DNA of 64,000 nt, from contig JAUCBJ010004693.1 of assembly GCA_032718475.1 (NCBI GenBank), positions 1 to 64,000 on the forward strand. Direction: 5' to 3'. Positions 44,609-55,311 of the stretch are shown in pieces. Every line of letters starts with the position of its first letter. The stretch's first letter is position 1. Under the pieces are notes generated by a model. It was not told the origin of the DNA, did no database searches, and saw only the letters and a list, made by a program, of their open reading frames with translations. Both the position numbers and the translations under genes were made by a program. This stretch comes from Nemertoderma westbladi (taxonomy: Eukaryota > Xenacoelomorpha > Nemertodermatida > Nemertodermatidae).

Positions 44609-45879
44609 CATTTATTTTGTTTATAAAAGTAACATTTAGTGCTGTGTAAAAATATGTATTCGGCTGAAACTGGGCGCATTACATTTTGTATGAAGTCAAT
44701 TAAAAATTGTTGTATAATAAAAAAAAAGGCAACGCCATCCAATAGGTAATTATTCTATATACCGGCTCAGACAATAAATTGTACAAGTCATTACAGATAC
44801 AGGCTGCTTTTCATTCTAGTCCGACTAAAAATAGTTTATATAAATAAGTTTTTTAATTGCGAAAGGGGGGTATAAATTCTACCCATGGTTTAGTTTCAGT
44901 AAAGCTTTGTAATATTAACTATCCATGTTGGAGGTGTTCTTCTATTAACTCCAAATCGCGTAAAATTTCGTCACATTACAGTCAATGCCACTGAATAGGC
45001 TTACCGGTATATGAAAACTCAATGGATTTGTTGAAATGCCCTACGGAATCTTGTGGTAGTTTCGCGTAGCACAACAATCAATGATGTTATAATAGCATTA
45101 TGGAACCTACAGGCTCGGGAGTTATATATAATGATGCCTCATGTTTGTACCAAATCATCAACCACAAATAACATAATTAATTCAGTAACAATTAATTGAA
45201 CCCACTCAAAGCAGCTGAAAAGAAAATGATATCTTTGGATTTTTTTTTTCTTGAATTGAAATCCTTTGGTAATTTTAATGTGATATTTATGACAACTTTA
45301 TGTAGATATTTATTATGCTGGCATATTCGGCACATGTTTAATCATAATTATGATTCTGTTGACTATATAGCTTTACAGTCTTTTGTTTTGTAAATATCCC
45401 CAATTAAAATCGGGATACTTATGGAGGGGATAAACGCTTTAAACCCAATTAATTGAGACTCTTCGAATTGTTCCAATATAAATCACGCATGAGATATTCC
45501 ATTGTCAAGCTCATTAAAGATGTTTCACTGAAAATAACATCAGATATTCACATTTATCAAGGATAATATTACAAAGAAGAATACAACAAACAATAGAACA
45601 TAAATTTCAGAGTAAACCTAAACTTCATAAAATTGCAAACTTCCACATAAGCCTGTAGATACAAGTTCTATACTTAAACTGGTTGGTCCAACCTGGTTGA
45701 GTTTTCCTTCTACAATGTCAGCTTTTACATAGCATTGTAAATTCATGTTTAAAAAGCATTCAAACCAATTAAAAAATGTTTGATGGTGTCGCTAACAATT
45801 TACCGCTCAAAGTATATGAATCATGTAGTAAAACGTATCACCGCAAGCAGGTAAATGAAGTTAAAGAAATGCTTAACAT
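44609..45879. other. AT-rich 3' flank of the RS/RGG gene
   Basis: No convincing ORF. On the minus strand an AATAAA signal lies at about 45312-45307, about 570 bp past the stop codon of the RS/RGG gene, and may end its transcript (weak). Confidence 0.35.
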
Positions 45880-47442
45880 TCATGGGCTGACATTTCTGAT
45901 GTATCGCGGGCGTTTAACTATTCGTTCCTCCGACAACGGGCGTCGTTCTCGAACTCTCGGTACGTCTCGTCCATCGCGAGACGAATAGCCACCACCTTTA
46001 CCACCTCGTATCACCATGTGGTCGCCACTGGCTCCCCTATACCCACGGGCTCGTGCTCGTGACGAAAAACTGCTCACACCTCGGTAACCCCTGGATGAAC
46101 TTGTGTAACTGCTTGAATATCGGCTGACATATACCCCTCCAGCAATTCCTCTGCCACTGTAGCTTCCACGAAGACTTCCACTACTAGGCCTACCAGTGTA
46201 GCTTCCTCCAACGCTTCCACTAGGCCTACTAGTGTAGCTTCCTCCAACGCTTCCACTAAGCCTACTAGTGTAGCTTCCTCCAACGCTTCCACTAGGCCTA
46301 CTAGTGTAGCTTGTTCTAACACTTCCTCTACTACTATAACCTCCTCCAAGACTTCCTCTTGGCCTACTGTTACCACTGTAGCTTCCGCCAAGACTTCCAC
46401 TTGGCCTACTACTGTATCTTTCTACAGCGCTTCCTCTGCTGCTATAGCCACCCCTAGCACTACCTCTACTACTGTAGTAACTTCCCCCCCTACTCCCCCT
46501 ACCACTACTGTAGCCCCCACGGTCGAAATCTTTAGAGAACGAACCCCTCCCATGACTTGCCACCCTATATCTTTCCCCCCCAACAAGCTCAGAATCCCCA
46601 TGCCTGTACCTGGAACTACTGTAAAGACGCGGCCTTTCCTCATCAATAAGATCTAAATCCATGCCGAAATCATCCAGTTCTTGCTTCAGAGAAAGATCAA
46701 TATCATCAAGATCATCCATCCGACTCATTTCTAAATCTCGAATAGAGGTACCTTTAATCGGATATTTTAGCGTGTTTAAAGGGCGTCGTGGCTTACTGGA
46801 TAACATCAGGTCATCTTCGCTGTGCCTATATCCATCTAATTCGCGATCCAGTAGTGACGGGGATGCATAACGTAAACGTAGATGACTTCCTCCAGACAAG
46901 CGATCCCGGTCGCTGTAAGCGCGTCTCAGACTGCCCCTGTCGATCCCACCTCCTCCCAAACTGCGGCCCCTCCCTCTTCTCTCTCCACCGATACGAAGAT
47001 CAGACCTCGGAACGCTACGATCATCGTTGAGGTATCTCCGTGGCTCTCTCGCTCTCCCTCCATCGGAATCGATACGACTGCGACCGCTGTCTCTATCCAT
47101 GGAGGAATGTTGGCTGAATCCCCGCCCACCTCGACTACCGGTACCTAGTGTAGTGACGCTACCGTGGCTGTGATCCCGGCGCCGGTCCCGCGGGAAGTCG
47201 TCACTCCGCGGTGGCCTCATCCTAGCGGGGTCCCCCGCATCCAAACTCCTCCGTGCGGCAGTCGGCAGGGAAGAATCGTATCGGCCACTGCTGCCGTGGC
47301 TGTAGCCGCGTTTGTTTGAACTGGTGGAACCATGATAACTTGGTCTGGTGCCTCTGCCGCGAAATGCAGTGGCGCGAGGCCGATATCCGGTAATAGGAGA
47401 ACGATCTCGCCGGTAAATCGGGCTCAAATCTCGTTCAAACAT
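45880..47442 (-). CDS. Arg/Ser/Gly-rich protein with tandem SYTSRPSGSVGG repeats, 520 aa
   Basis: A single 521-codon frame starting at ATG 47442. It is basic and low-complexity: residues 1-200 are rich in Arg, Ser, Asp and Gly (RGRGTRPSYHGS, SRGGRGF, GERRGRGRSLGGGG). The middle (about 235-275) is acidic with Leu spacing (LEMSRMDDLDDIDLSLKQEL). Residues about 300-470 consist of SRGSxRGGYSS and SYTSRPSGSVGG-type repeats, encoded by a ~45-bp DNA repeat. The C-terminus returns to charged Arg-rich sequence. Such RS/RGG composition is typical of nuclear RNA-binding or splicing-associated proteins that act in condensates, but no RNA-recognition motif or other folded domain is visible. Unlike the neighbouring repeats it has a long clean frame and balanced GC, so I take it as a host gene. 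The function is inferred from composition only. Confidence 0.65.
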   Translation of the reverse strand: MFERDLSPIYRRDRSPITGYRPRATAFRGRGTRPSYHGSTSSNKRGYSHGSSGRYDSSLPTAARRSLDAGDPARMRPPRSDDFPRDRRRDHSHGSVTTLGTGSRGGRGFSQHSSMDRDSGRSRIDSDGGRAREPRRYLNDDRSVPRSDLRIGGERRGRGRSLGGGGIDRGSLRRAYSDRDRLSGGSHLRLRYASPSLLDRELDGYRHSEDDLMLSSKPRRPLNTLKYPIKGTSIRDLEMSRMDDLDDIDLSLKQELDDFGMDLDLIDEERPRLYSSSRYRHGDSELVGGERYRVASHGRGSFSKDFDRGGYSSGRGSRGGSYYSSRGSARGGYSSRGSAVERYSSRPSGSLGGSYSGNSRPRGSLGGGYSSRGSVRTSYTSRPSGSVGGSYTSRLSGSVGGSYTSRPSGSVGGSYTGRPSSGSLRGSYSGRGIAGGVYVSRYSSSYTSSSRGYRGVSSFSSRARARGYRGASGDHMVIRGGKGGGYSSRDGRDVPRVRERRPLSEERIVKRPRYIRNVSP

Positions 47443-47692
47443 TGTACCGGTATGTTGTAGTGCTGTAGTGATAGTGAATAAGCCTTACAGCCTTAGCTTA
47501 AGTTTAATACTGTAATATAAATATTATGTATGAGTGACAGATTGAGTACGGTATCAGTAGCCTACACAATAGAATATATACAAAAAATTATAAGTGATGG
47601 ATAAGAACAAAGGTATCACTGGACCTAAATAGATCAATATATTATAAGTATGTATGTAAAATAATATAGTAATAGATATAAAAACGCCGGGG
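47443..47692. other. 5' flank of the RS/RGG gene
   Basis: AT-rich sequence directly upstream of the start codon. No clear promoter element. Confidence 0.3.
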
Positions 47693-47758
47693 TGGGGGGG
47701 GGGGGGGGAGTACTGCGAGTGTGTGTGTGGGGGAAGGGGGGGGGGGGGGGGGGGGGTA
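47693..47758. repeat. Two long G-tracts
   Basis: GGGGTGGGGGG... (about 47689-47710) and a run of about 20 Gs ending at 47757, with a (GT)n stretch between. Can form a G-quadruplex; lengths may be inexact. Confidence 0.85.
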
Positions 47759-47799
47759 TGAATCATGTCCACCAGGAAGGGGTGAACTTTAATGGAAAG

Positions 47800-49460
47800 T
47801 TATGGTAGTGATGATTAAGCCGGCCTTTGAAAACATTAAAGGATGGTGACGATATGACGGATTCGGAAAGCGCATTCCACGGATCGACAACTCGGAAGTG
47901 GAAAGTTGAGTTCCTCTGAAGGTAATGATCCTAAATTCGTGTTTCGTGACGGGACGGAAATTCAGAAACATAACACCCTACAGTATCTGTCTAGTGATAA
48001 GGAATAATATTATTATGTCATATATTACTAGCACCCATTGATGCTTACTGGCTTAATTATAATGACCAGTATAAAATTCTAAAGTTGCTTGCTATGTTGT
48101 CTAAAGTGAAAAACAAAAATGTTACGGGACGGGACGGAATCACAAAACATGAGTAATAATTTGTCAAAAGTTTAATTCAATATTCTTGTGAATTGTCTGA
48201 CTCTAATCATCTGGCCCTTTTTATTATGAATAATGGCTATATACTTTATCCAAAAAGTAAAACCGATTCAAATTTACAATCATATTTTAAAAAATATAGT
48301 CATTTAGAAAACACTTCATCGCGTGGCGGGACGAAATGTGACGGGACGGAAAAAATGACAGGGTAATGAAAGGCCGTCAATATTATTTATATTTTGTAGT
48401 TTTGATGTTTATTTGAAAATTTAATTATTTATTGAGGTTATAAGTTTATTACCTTAGATAATTCAGCTGCTTTTATTGACGTGGTGCTCAATTAAAGCTG
48501 CCAAGACCTATATATAACACCCTCACCACTACACCACAGCATCCACCTAGTGCTGTGAACTGAAACTATTTTATTTGGGAACTGAAACTGGAACCTAAAT
48601 AAACAGCCTCATTCAAATTGAAACTAGAACCGAAACTGAAACCATTTCTTGGGAAATTGGAACTATAACTGTATAATACTAAAAAACAGGTTTATTCGAA
48701 CTGAAACTAGTCAAATAATGTTTCAGTTCTTAGCACTACCTCCGCCGCCACCAACAACAACAAAGTACAAACATCCTGTGATCCAATGTATAATACAAAC
48801 AAACATACTGTAGTCCTACAAAATTTGATTTTATTTGGCCTACCTAGCTGTTGATTTTGCCGAGATATGTTGACAATCAAAAATTGATCCAGACATAATG
48901 GACAGACAGACATATGAACAGACATACAGATGGTCAACGTAAATATTTCCCGTGCTAAAACTGTATGTTAACTTCTCTCAATGCTCACAGACATCGTTGC
49001 CCCATTGACTAGTAAAATATATTAAGTAAAATAGGAATTCCACGAACTCGTCGCCCGTGACGGGACGGACTGACGGAAATAATATAAAATTCCGTCCCGT
49101 CATGAACATGTTATTCAGTTCAGGGTCCAGCAGTCCAGTCCAAAACTACTTAACCATTGAGGCTCTAACTTGCTGAATATAAAATAGTACATCTGTTGTC
49201 TCAGAACTTTGTACAGTTTCATATAAATTAAGTCTTTCATAGAAATGTAGCATTAATAATAGTCAACCAAATAGTGACGGGACGGAAAATTACACTTTGT
49301 TTTTTAATTTACAACAATCTACAATGAAATTGTTTCAAACAGTATACACCACAATGGGAAACTTACTAGTGTACTAAGGTAACATAACATTGAATTAAAA
49401 TTATTATCTTCAAGACTGAGTTTTTCCAGAAAATATGATTCCGTCCCGTCACGATAATTT
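47800..49460. repeat. Region with dispersed TGACGGGACGGAA motif
   Basis: The 13-mer or close variants occur near 47947, 48126, 48324, 48340, 49058 and 49273 on the plus strand, and near 49090 and 49440 on the minus strand, with no fixed period. No ORF is supported. About 48550-48720 is also rich in GAACTGAAACT-type repeats. Confidence 0.65.
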
Positions 49461-49685
49461 CTTGCCATTCTCATCTTGAGAGTGGAATTTTTTAAAAACG
49501 GTACCAGTACTCGATTAATCACTATTGAATCCATAAAATATAACAATGTCTGAATGTGTTGCTACAAAAATAAACTCCGATATTAATTAGCGTTTAAAAA
49601 AATAATTGACCCCGGTGTTGACGAATTTAGGATCATTACCTGAAGTAGGCGCGCTCTAGGTTAGCACAGTTTTTTCGAATGACTT

Positions 49686-49910
49686 CTAAGACCATCGCTG
49701 GGCGTGGGCGCGAGCGTGAGTACCGTCACCGTGGAGCAGTCGTCGTCAGTATTAGGCCTATACCTACAGTTATTACATCTGTATATACCTACCCTATCTA
49801 TATACAGATATAATAACTGTACTGCTGTTGGTATAGGCCTAATACCAGAATACTGACGTTGACTGCTCCACGGTATTCACGCACGCGCCCACGCCCAGCG
49901 ATGGTCTTAG
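49686..49910. repeat. Inverted repeat with ~105-bp arms
   Basis: CTAAGACCATCGCTGGGCGT (49686) is mirrored by its reverse complement ending at 49910. Arms continue through GTGGAGCAGTC, TATTAGGCCTATAC and TAACTG around a short AT-rich loop (about 49787-49800). Some internal mismatches. Confidence 0.85.
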
Positions 49911-50042
49911 AGCTGTAGAGGTAGGTTAGGTATAGTACCGGTACAGTAGTATAGAGGAGGTAGGTAGCTTAGGCGCTAGGCCTATCAGCCTATATCAGTA
50001 TAGAGGAAGCATGTGTAATGATTAGGCCTGCTATAGCAGTAT

Positions 50043-50082
50043 AAAGGATGCATGTGTATTTTTTACACATGCATCCTCTACT
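50043..50082. repeat. Short hairpin GGATGCATGTGTA / TACACATGCATCC
   Basis: About 14-bp arms around a short T-rich loop, inside a cluster of TAGGCCTA and ACCGGTAC palindromes. Confidence 0.85.
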
Positions 50083-50397
50083 GCTCTATACAGCTATACT
50101 GCTGTAGGCCTAATCAAATATGTTCAAATCATATTGATTACAGTTAGGCCTACTGCTGTACTGACAGACTGAGTTACGGAATTATGTCTGTCTGTCTGTA
50201 TGTAATATCTATATAGTTAGTGTCCTCTAACTATCTGACTATTACCAGATTACCTATCTACCTAAACTAAGACCATTCCCTCTAAGACGGAATTATGTCT
50301 GTATGTATTACAGTATTATCCAGATATCTATATACAATATAGTCCAGTAGTCTGTTAGTGTCCTCTAACTATCTGACTATTACCTACCTAACCTACC

Positions 50398-50437
50398 TCT
50401 AAGGCCATCGCTAGGCGTGGGCGCGAGCGTGAGTACC
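50398..50437. repeat. Third copy of the GGGCGTGGGCGCGAGCG arm
   Basis: AAGGCCATCGCTAGGCGTGG and the following CGCGAGCGTGAGTACCGTGG match the arms at 49686-49910. Between them, GTTAGTGTCCTCTAACTATC recurs at about 50217 and 50356. Confidence 0.85.
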
Positions 50438-50439
50438 GT

Positions 50440-51630
50440 GGAGCTAATTAGCATTAGCATTATAGGCCTACAGCTATTAAATGTATACTGTTGTACTGCT
50501 GTAGGCCTACTGTTAGAATCTCCTATCAGTGTTTATTGATGAGCTGAGCGCTGTAATAGGTGCGAGACTGATCTAGGCTAATTATAAAGGGATGGCTAGG
50601 CTATGGCTGGGTTGACTATTTGTAAGGTATAACTTACTGGCGCCCAATGTCTGGGCAGCTGGGGGGCAGGTTAATGAATAGAGGGCAGATATGACCTGGC
50701 TTTTCTTTCACACCTACCTGCCTACATTGTATTATGTGTGCAGTTGTGTGCTTGTATTACATCAATGATGTTGATTTGACTATTGGCTGACTGGCACTGG
50801 ACATTGGAGGACATCCTATCTGCCAATGTTGAGCTTTAGTGTATACCCTCCAGGGGCTTTTCCTTTCCTTATGAGGGGCTTTAATCTTTAAGGCATAATT
50901 TGTAACTTGGGTGTAACTCCGTGTAAGGTTAGGCAAAGAAGCAATTAATGGTAATCGGTAACCAATAGTGAGTGTCTGTGCCATGCTGCCATGTATTTTT
51001 GGCCAGATAGTTTAATGTTTTCAGTTTTTATTCAGTTTATTTTGTGTGACCATTTTAATGATTAAATGATAATTAATTAATTAATTAAATGTAAAATGGT
51101 CATAAATTTTAAATTATATTTTGTGGCTACTGTGGCCCACAGCGGCCATACGTAAAAACGTTAATCGCATGAATTCCATTTAAGTATTTACGCGGATTTC
51201 TGCAACAATCATGTTTAAATAAATTAATTGATTAATACATTTGGGCAGCTTTGAAGTGAAGTACATCTTCTTATTGAGACCTATATAAATAAAATAATGT
51301 GATTTATTATTGTGAATTCATTCACAATAATTAACTTAATTTATATAATATAAGTTTAATTAATCAGTTAATTACCGGTAATTATTAAGTAGGTACATAT
51401 TTCCGGATATATCTGAATAAGTTAGGTTTGGCTTATGTTGTGCGCGTGCTTCATCCTTCACTGCTTCATGTACATCAGAGCTAAAGAGTCTATGCCGGTA
51501 AAATGTAAAATAACGAGCTAAGCTCAGCCCACCTGCATGACCTGCCTCCTTCTGCACTGGATACATAATGCCTCATTAGTTCAAAGCAAAGGGCAAAGGG
51601 AATTCATTACCACTATACCACACATATAGG
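50440..51630. other. Unassigned AT-rich spacer
   Basis: No supported gene or repeat. Confidence 0.35.
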
Positions 51631-51793
51631 TGCCACCTTGGTGTAGTGGTCGGATTGAATTCACATCTCCCGTAGGTCGTGGGTTCGATCCTCACATGGG
51701 CCAGGGCAGTTTTCGTTTCGGCACGAATGCTTTAAAGGGACCAGCCAGGGCGCATCTCTGCTTTGCATCCTTAAGTGGTAGCTAAATGAGTAC
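51631..51793 (+). mobile_element. tRNA-derived SINE, 3' end cut by the inverted-repeat arm
   Basis: A box TTGGTGTAGTGGTCGG (51638-51653) and B box GGGTTCGATCC (51681-51691) about 30 bp apart. The body follows: CGGCACGAATGCTTTAAAGG, CCTTAAGTGGTAGCTAAATG, AGTAC. The same body recurs at 59452-59630, where it continues past AGTAC (TGGAGTTTCC...) to an ACTTTACTTTATTTA end. At 51793 the sequence switches to the arm, so the SINE is truncated here. Confidence 0.8.
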
Positions 51794-52259
51794 TACCACA
51801 CCCTGGTTTGCCATTCCACAGGGTGGGTGTCGCAGTGGAGTCAGATATGAGGCCAATCACCCATATCTACTCTGGCGCACATGACCTACCATTGGCTGTG
51901 CAGCTCATCTGCTGGGTCATGCCCTGTACCCCTGCTGCCAGGTGCAGGTCGCAGTGAAGTGCACTAAGAGTGGACATGACAACACTCTACTCCTGACCAG
52001 CCATTGGTAGATCACCATCTGCCTGGCCAGGCCATATACCCCTGCAGTCAAGTATATGGGTCCTTAATCCAGGACCAAGGGCGTCCTTATCCCAGAATGA
52101 AGGGGGTCCTAGTTACAGGACCAGATTTGCCCTAGTAAGAGGGTCTATGCAGCTACAGGTGGCACCTCCTTTATGCTGCATGGAGGTGGCAAGTTTTCTT
52201 GATCAATGACCTAGAATAGCTGACCTGACCTAAAGTGACCTGACCTGACCTGAGTGGAA

Positions 52260-52690
52260 GTTAAAGACGGGCGAGGGGGAGATCCCATATGAGAAGCAGC
52301 CCGGGGAAGGATACCAGGAGTCGGGGATGGGTATGGATCTGGAACCACGCATAGTGGAAAGGGTGGAGGGTGAGTCCAGAGAAATACCACTGATAGAGGA
52401 GTCAGGAGGAGGAGCAACAGCAAGAGAGTGGGCGGAGGAGAATGGGTTCAATGCACAGGACCTAGAGGCAATGGGATGGAACATGGATGTTCCTGGCGAA
52501 TATCGGTATGAGGATGGAGAAGAGTGGACGGCGAGATATCCGGAGAGATGTCTGGAAGAGACGCTGGTCCAATTAAGATGCATACCGATAGAGAGGAGGT
52601 CGAATAAGAAGACAAGGTGGAAAGGGAGAGGATGTAAGAAGGTTAATCCAAAGGGAGAGGAGCTGATGACGAAGGGTGGCAATGGAGATA
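52260..52690 (+). pseudogene. gag-like C-terminal fragment in the left arm
   Basis: The frame GFNAQDLEAMGWNMDVPGEY ... ARYPERCLEETLVQ lines up with YEFEAQDLGELRWGLETSGE ... GELDSMEETPIQS of the large gag-like frame near 56670-56780. It is a diverged relative and is missing from the right arm, which is deleted over this stretch. No zinc knuckles remain. Confidence 0.55.
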
Positions 52691-52693
52691 GGA

Positions 52694-53095
52694 AAGTTAG
52701 AGGAGACGTGTTGCACACGGGGCTGGCTGAGTGCGAAGGGGCATTAAATGGTAAGCCATTATGTGTACCGAAGGATGACCAAGGGTCATCGGGGGCTTTA
52801 ACGCCGGCGCACATATTGAGGGGGAGGCCAGCAGAGGTGGCATGTACCAGTGAGGATGACATGTAGGGCAGGATTCTACCGCCAAGTGACGACAAGATAA
52901 AGGGTGGGATTTTGCTACCAGGGGACCATGAGGAGATCGGTGAGATGAGGGAAAGACTCGATTTAAGGATGGAAGAGAGGGGAAGGCCAATTCCAAGAGA
53001 GTTGGAATTGACAAGAAGAGTGGGGCGAAGAATAAGAGGACCTACAGGGGTGCAGTGGGAGAGTTGCCTGCTGGAAGAATCGCCCTTAGGTTGTT
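52694..53095 (+). pseudogene. Integrase-like C-terminal fragment (BEL/Pao-like motif)
   Basis: The frame reads LAECEGALNGKPLCVPKDDQ, then GALTPAHILRGRP. This resembles the conserved (I)EAxLNSRPL ... LTPxHFLxGR segment that follows the catalytic core in BEL/Pao-type integrases. An in-frame stop at 52863-52865 falls within the extra ~18 bp, which the right arm lacks; there the same frame reads through (minus strand, about 62425-62049) into KGGILLPGDHEEIGEMRERL. No catalytic core is present. The assignment rests on one motif. Confidence 0.45.
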
Positions 53096-53394
53096 GAGTA
53101 GTCCAATAAGTTGGACTGAGGGGGAGCGAAGATGGAAGGATTAGGTCGGTGGAAGTGAGGATTGGAGGAAAGATAGGGGCCAAAGATAGGAAGACCTACA
53201 GGAGGGCGGTAGGAAAGTGTTGCCTATTGGAAGGGTCGCCTTAAAGTTTAGTCATTCAATATATTGTACTGAGGGGGGTGGGATGAGGGCGAGATGCCCT
53301 TCCCACACATAAAACAAAAAATAAATAAGCAAAATAATAAAATAAGTAGTAATAGTAGTAGTAGTAGTAGTAGGTAGTACATAGCAGTAAGGTA

Positions 53395-53790
53395 CATAGC
53401 GAGTACCATAGAACCTGTGGGAACTGAGGGTGCCATGTAGTGAGAGGAATTAAAGGGTATGTAGGCATACCATGATAGTAGGGTACATAGTACCATAGAA
53501 GTTGTGGGCACTGAGGGCGCCACATAAGGAAGTAAAGGGTATGTACACATACCATGGTAGTAGTAGAAGGGTACATAGTACCGTAGAAGTTGTGGGCACC
53601 GAGGGAGCCACGTAAGGAAGTAAAGGGTATGTACACATACCATAGTAGTAGTAGTAGGGTAAATAGTACCGTAGAAGTTGTGGGCACTGAGGGCGCCATG
53701 TAGTGAGTGGAAGTAAAGGGTATGTACACATACCATAGTAGTAGTAGTAGGGTAAATAGTACCGTAGAAGTTGTGGGCATTGAGAGCGCC
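53395..53790. repeat. ~95-115-bp minisatellite, about 4 units (left arm)
   Basis: Unit: GTACCGTAGAAGTTGTGGGC, ACTGAGGGCGCCATGTAG, GAAGTAAAGGGTATGTACAC, ATACCATAGTAGTAGTAG, with AGT/GTA triplet expansions between units. The stop-free minus-strand frames here arise from the repeat. Confidence 0.92.
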
Positions 53791-53812
53791 ACGAAGGGAA
53801 GAGGGGGGCACG

Positions 53813-54113
53813 TGGGTACAGCAGGAAAGACCGTGTAGGCCGCACGAGATAGACTACTGTACTGCACAGCCCGTAGTGTAAGTATAGGTTATTTGTTACA
53901 GGGCCGGAAAGCTGTCTGGTAAGAAGCTAGCATAGAAAAATTATAGCTAGCCTTCCCTGTATACAAAGTAGAAGGGTTATCTAAGTTAAAAATAACCCGC
54001 TGACAGTTGTTAATAGCACAGGGAGAGGGAAAAATAAATAATATTAGAAATTAATGATAAATTATAGCAACTGGAGGGAGGGAGTTCTAGAATCATGACA
54101 AAATTTACAAATT
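53813..54113. repeat. 301-bp LTR-like repeat A
   Basis: Starts TGGGTACA after the purine-rich tract GAAGGGAAGAGGGGGG (53793-53808), which resembles a polypurine tract before a 3' LTR; ends ...TTTACAAATT. Same length as repeat B and differing at only a few sites. Confidence 0.8.
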
Positions 54114-54359
54114 TATGAAGCATTGCCCGACATATCGGATTCCCCGTACTTAGTTCCAATTTAAGCCTCATGCGAATTTAGTCCCAATGGAAACGAATTT
54201 AGTTCCAATTTAGGCGAACTAAGTTTCATAAGTTCCATAATTTGAACTAAGTTCTCCTAAATTGGAACTAAATTCGTTTCCATTGGGACTAAATTCGCAT
54301 GAGGCTTAAATTGGAACTAAGTACGGGGAATCCGATATGTCGGGCAATGCTTCATAAAT
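54111..54359. mobile_element. 249-bp foldback/MITE, left copy
   Basis: A nearly complete palindrome with tips ATTTATGAAGCATTGCCCGA / reverse complement and arms of about 110 bp rich in TTAGTTCCAATTTA. The same 249-bp unit lies at 60787-61035 in the other arm. Confidence 0.9.
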
Positions 54360-55010
54360 AGGGAACACCAAATTTTGGCGTTCCAAACATAATCTGGCGT
54401 CCTAAACGCCTATTTCTACCGACAAAATCGGGCGTTCAAAAGGACAAACTCGGGCGTTGTGTTCGTAACTGTTCACCCTCGGTTAAAATATCCCCATGAC
54501 AGCATGAATTCCGAATTCTAACTGCTAGCTAACCGGGGAGTGATAAATACACTACAGTAAACACTGAAATAGGTAAAGGAAAGCATGTAGTAGGCTATAT
54601 TGCAAGTATCATCAATGCAGTAAAAGGGTAAGTTGAGCTACCATTTTCCTTTTGTGCAATATCTCGAAAACTAATAATCGTTATATTATTTTCATGGTGC
54701 CTACCCCCCACTAAAATGAGATAAATATGAGGTTTGTACGATCAATAGAAGTGAAAAAATGGAGAAACTCTTATGTGACGATTGATCGCAAAATATGCGA
54801 TGCTGTGAAAATCTCTAGACAGTTTGGATCCTGAAAATCTTGAAATATTTTTGTGAAATGTTATAGGATTAGTTTTTGTTTTAATTATAACATTTTATTT
54901 TCACTAACTCAACTTAATTTGAGCAGTTTGTCGCTTCACCCTAGGAATTAACATAACATAACACATTATTACACTTACAATTCCATTCACCACCCCAAGT
55001 ATGTAAATAT

Positions 55011-55311
55011 TGGGTACAACAGGACAGACCGTGTAGGCCGCACGAGACAGACTACTGTACTGCACAGCCCGTAGTGTAAGTATAGGTTATTTGTTACAGG
55101 GCCGGAAAGCTGTCTGGTAAGAAGCTAGCATAGAAAAATTATAGCTAGCCTTCCCTGTATACAAAGTAGAAGGGTTATCTAAGTTAAAAATAACCCGCTG
55201 ACAGTTGTTAATAGCACAGGGAGAGGGAAAAATAAATAATATTAGAAATTAATGATAAATTATAGCAACTGGAGGGAGGGAGTTCTAGAATCATGACAAA
55301 ATTTACAAATT
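55011..55311. repeat. 301-bp LTR-like repeat B, upstream of the gag-like frame
   Basis: Direct repeat of 53813-54113, starting TGGGTACA and ending TTTACAAATT. It is followed by AAGAAAAATTGGCACTTTGG, where TGGCAC could be a primer-binding site. No third direct copy was found downstream of the gag-like genes; the only other copy is inverted (61033-61333). Confidence 0.8.

Larger units (their letters stand above)
51794..55011. repeat. Left arm of a large inverted duplication
   Basis: Its reverse complement is present at 60138-62707 at near identity (a 203-codon frame is identical in both arms). The arm contains, left to right: LINE C 5' leader sequence (51794-52056), gag-like and integrase-like relics (52260-53095), a ~110-bp minisatellite (53395-53790), a 301-bp LTR-like repeat (53813-54113) and an ~0.9-kb module with a 249-bp foldback (54111-55011). 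Relative to the right arm it has an extra 52057-52694 and an extra ~18 bp near 52852-52869. Confidence 0.93.

Noticed and set aside
46074-47148. Alternative frames overlapping the 520-aa RS/RGG gene
   Set aside because: Shadows of the repetitive coding sequence; shorter, and with biased composition from the repeat.
47554-47772. Pro/His-rich 72-codon frame
   Set aside because: Created by the G-tracts on the opposite strand.
51631-51705. Functional tRNA gene
   Set aside because: The A and B boxes are good, but the acceptor stem does not pair and a SINE body follows that recurs at 59452-59630.
53248-53867. Three overlapping 131-203-codon minus-strand frames, and their copies at 61279-61898
   Set aside because: The Tyr/Leu/Pro/Thr-rich products are translations of the ~110-bp minisatellite and AGT triplets. 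Their identity in both arms reflects the inverted duplication, not protein conservation.
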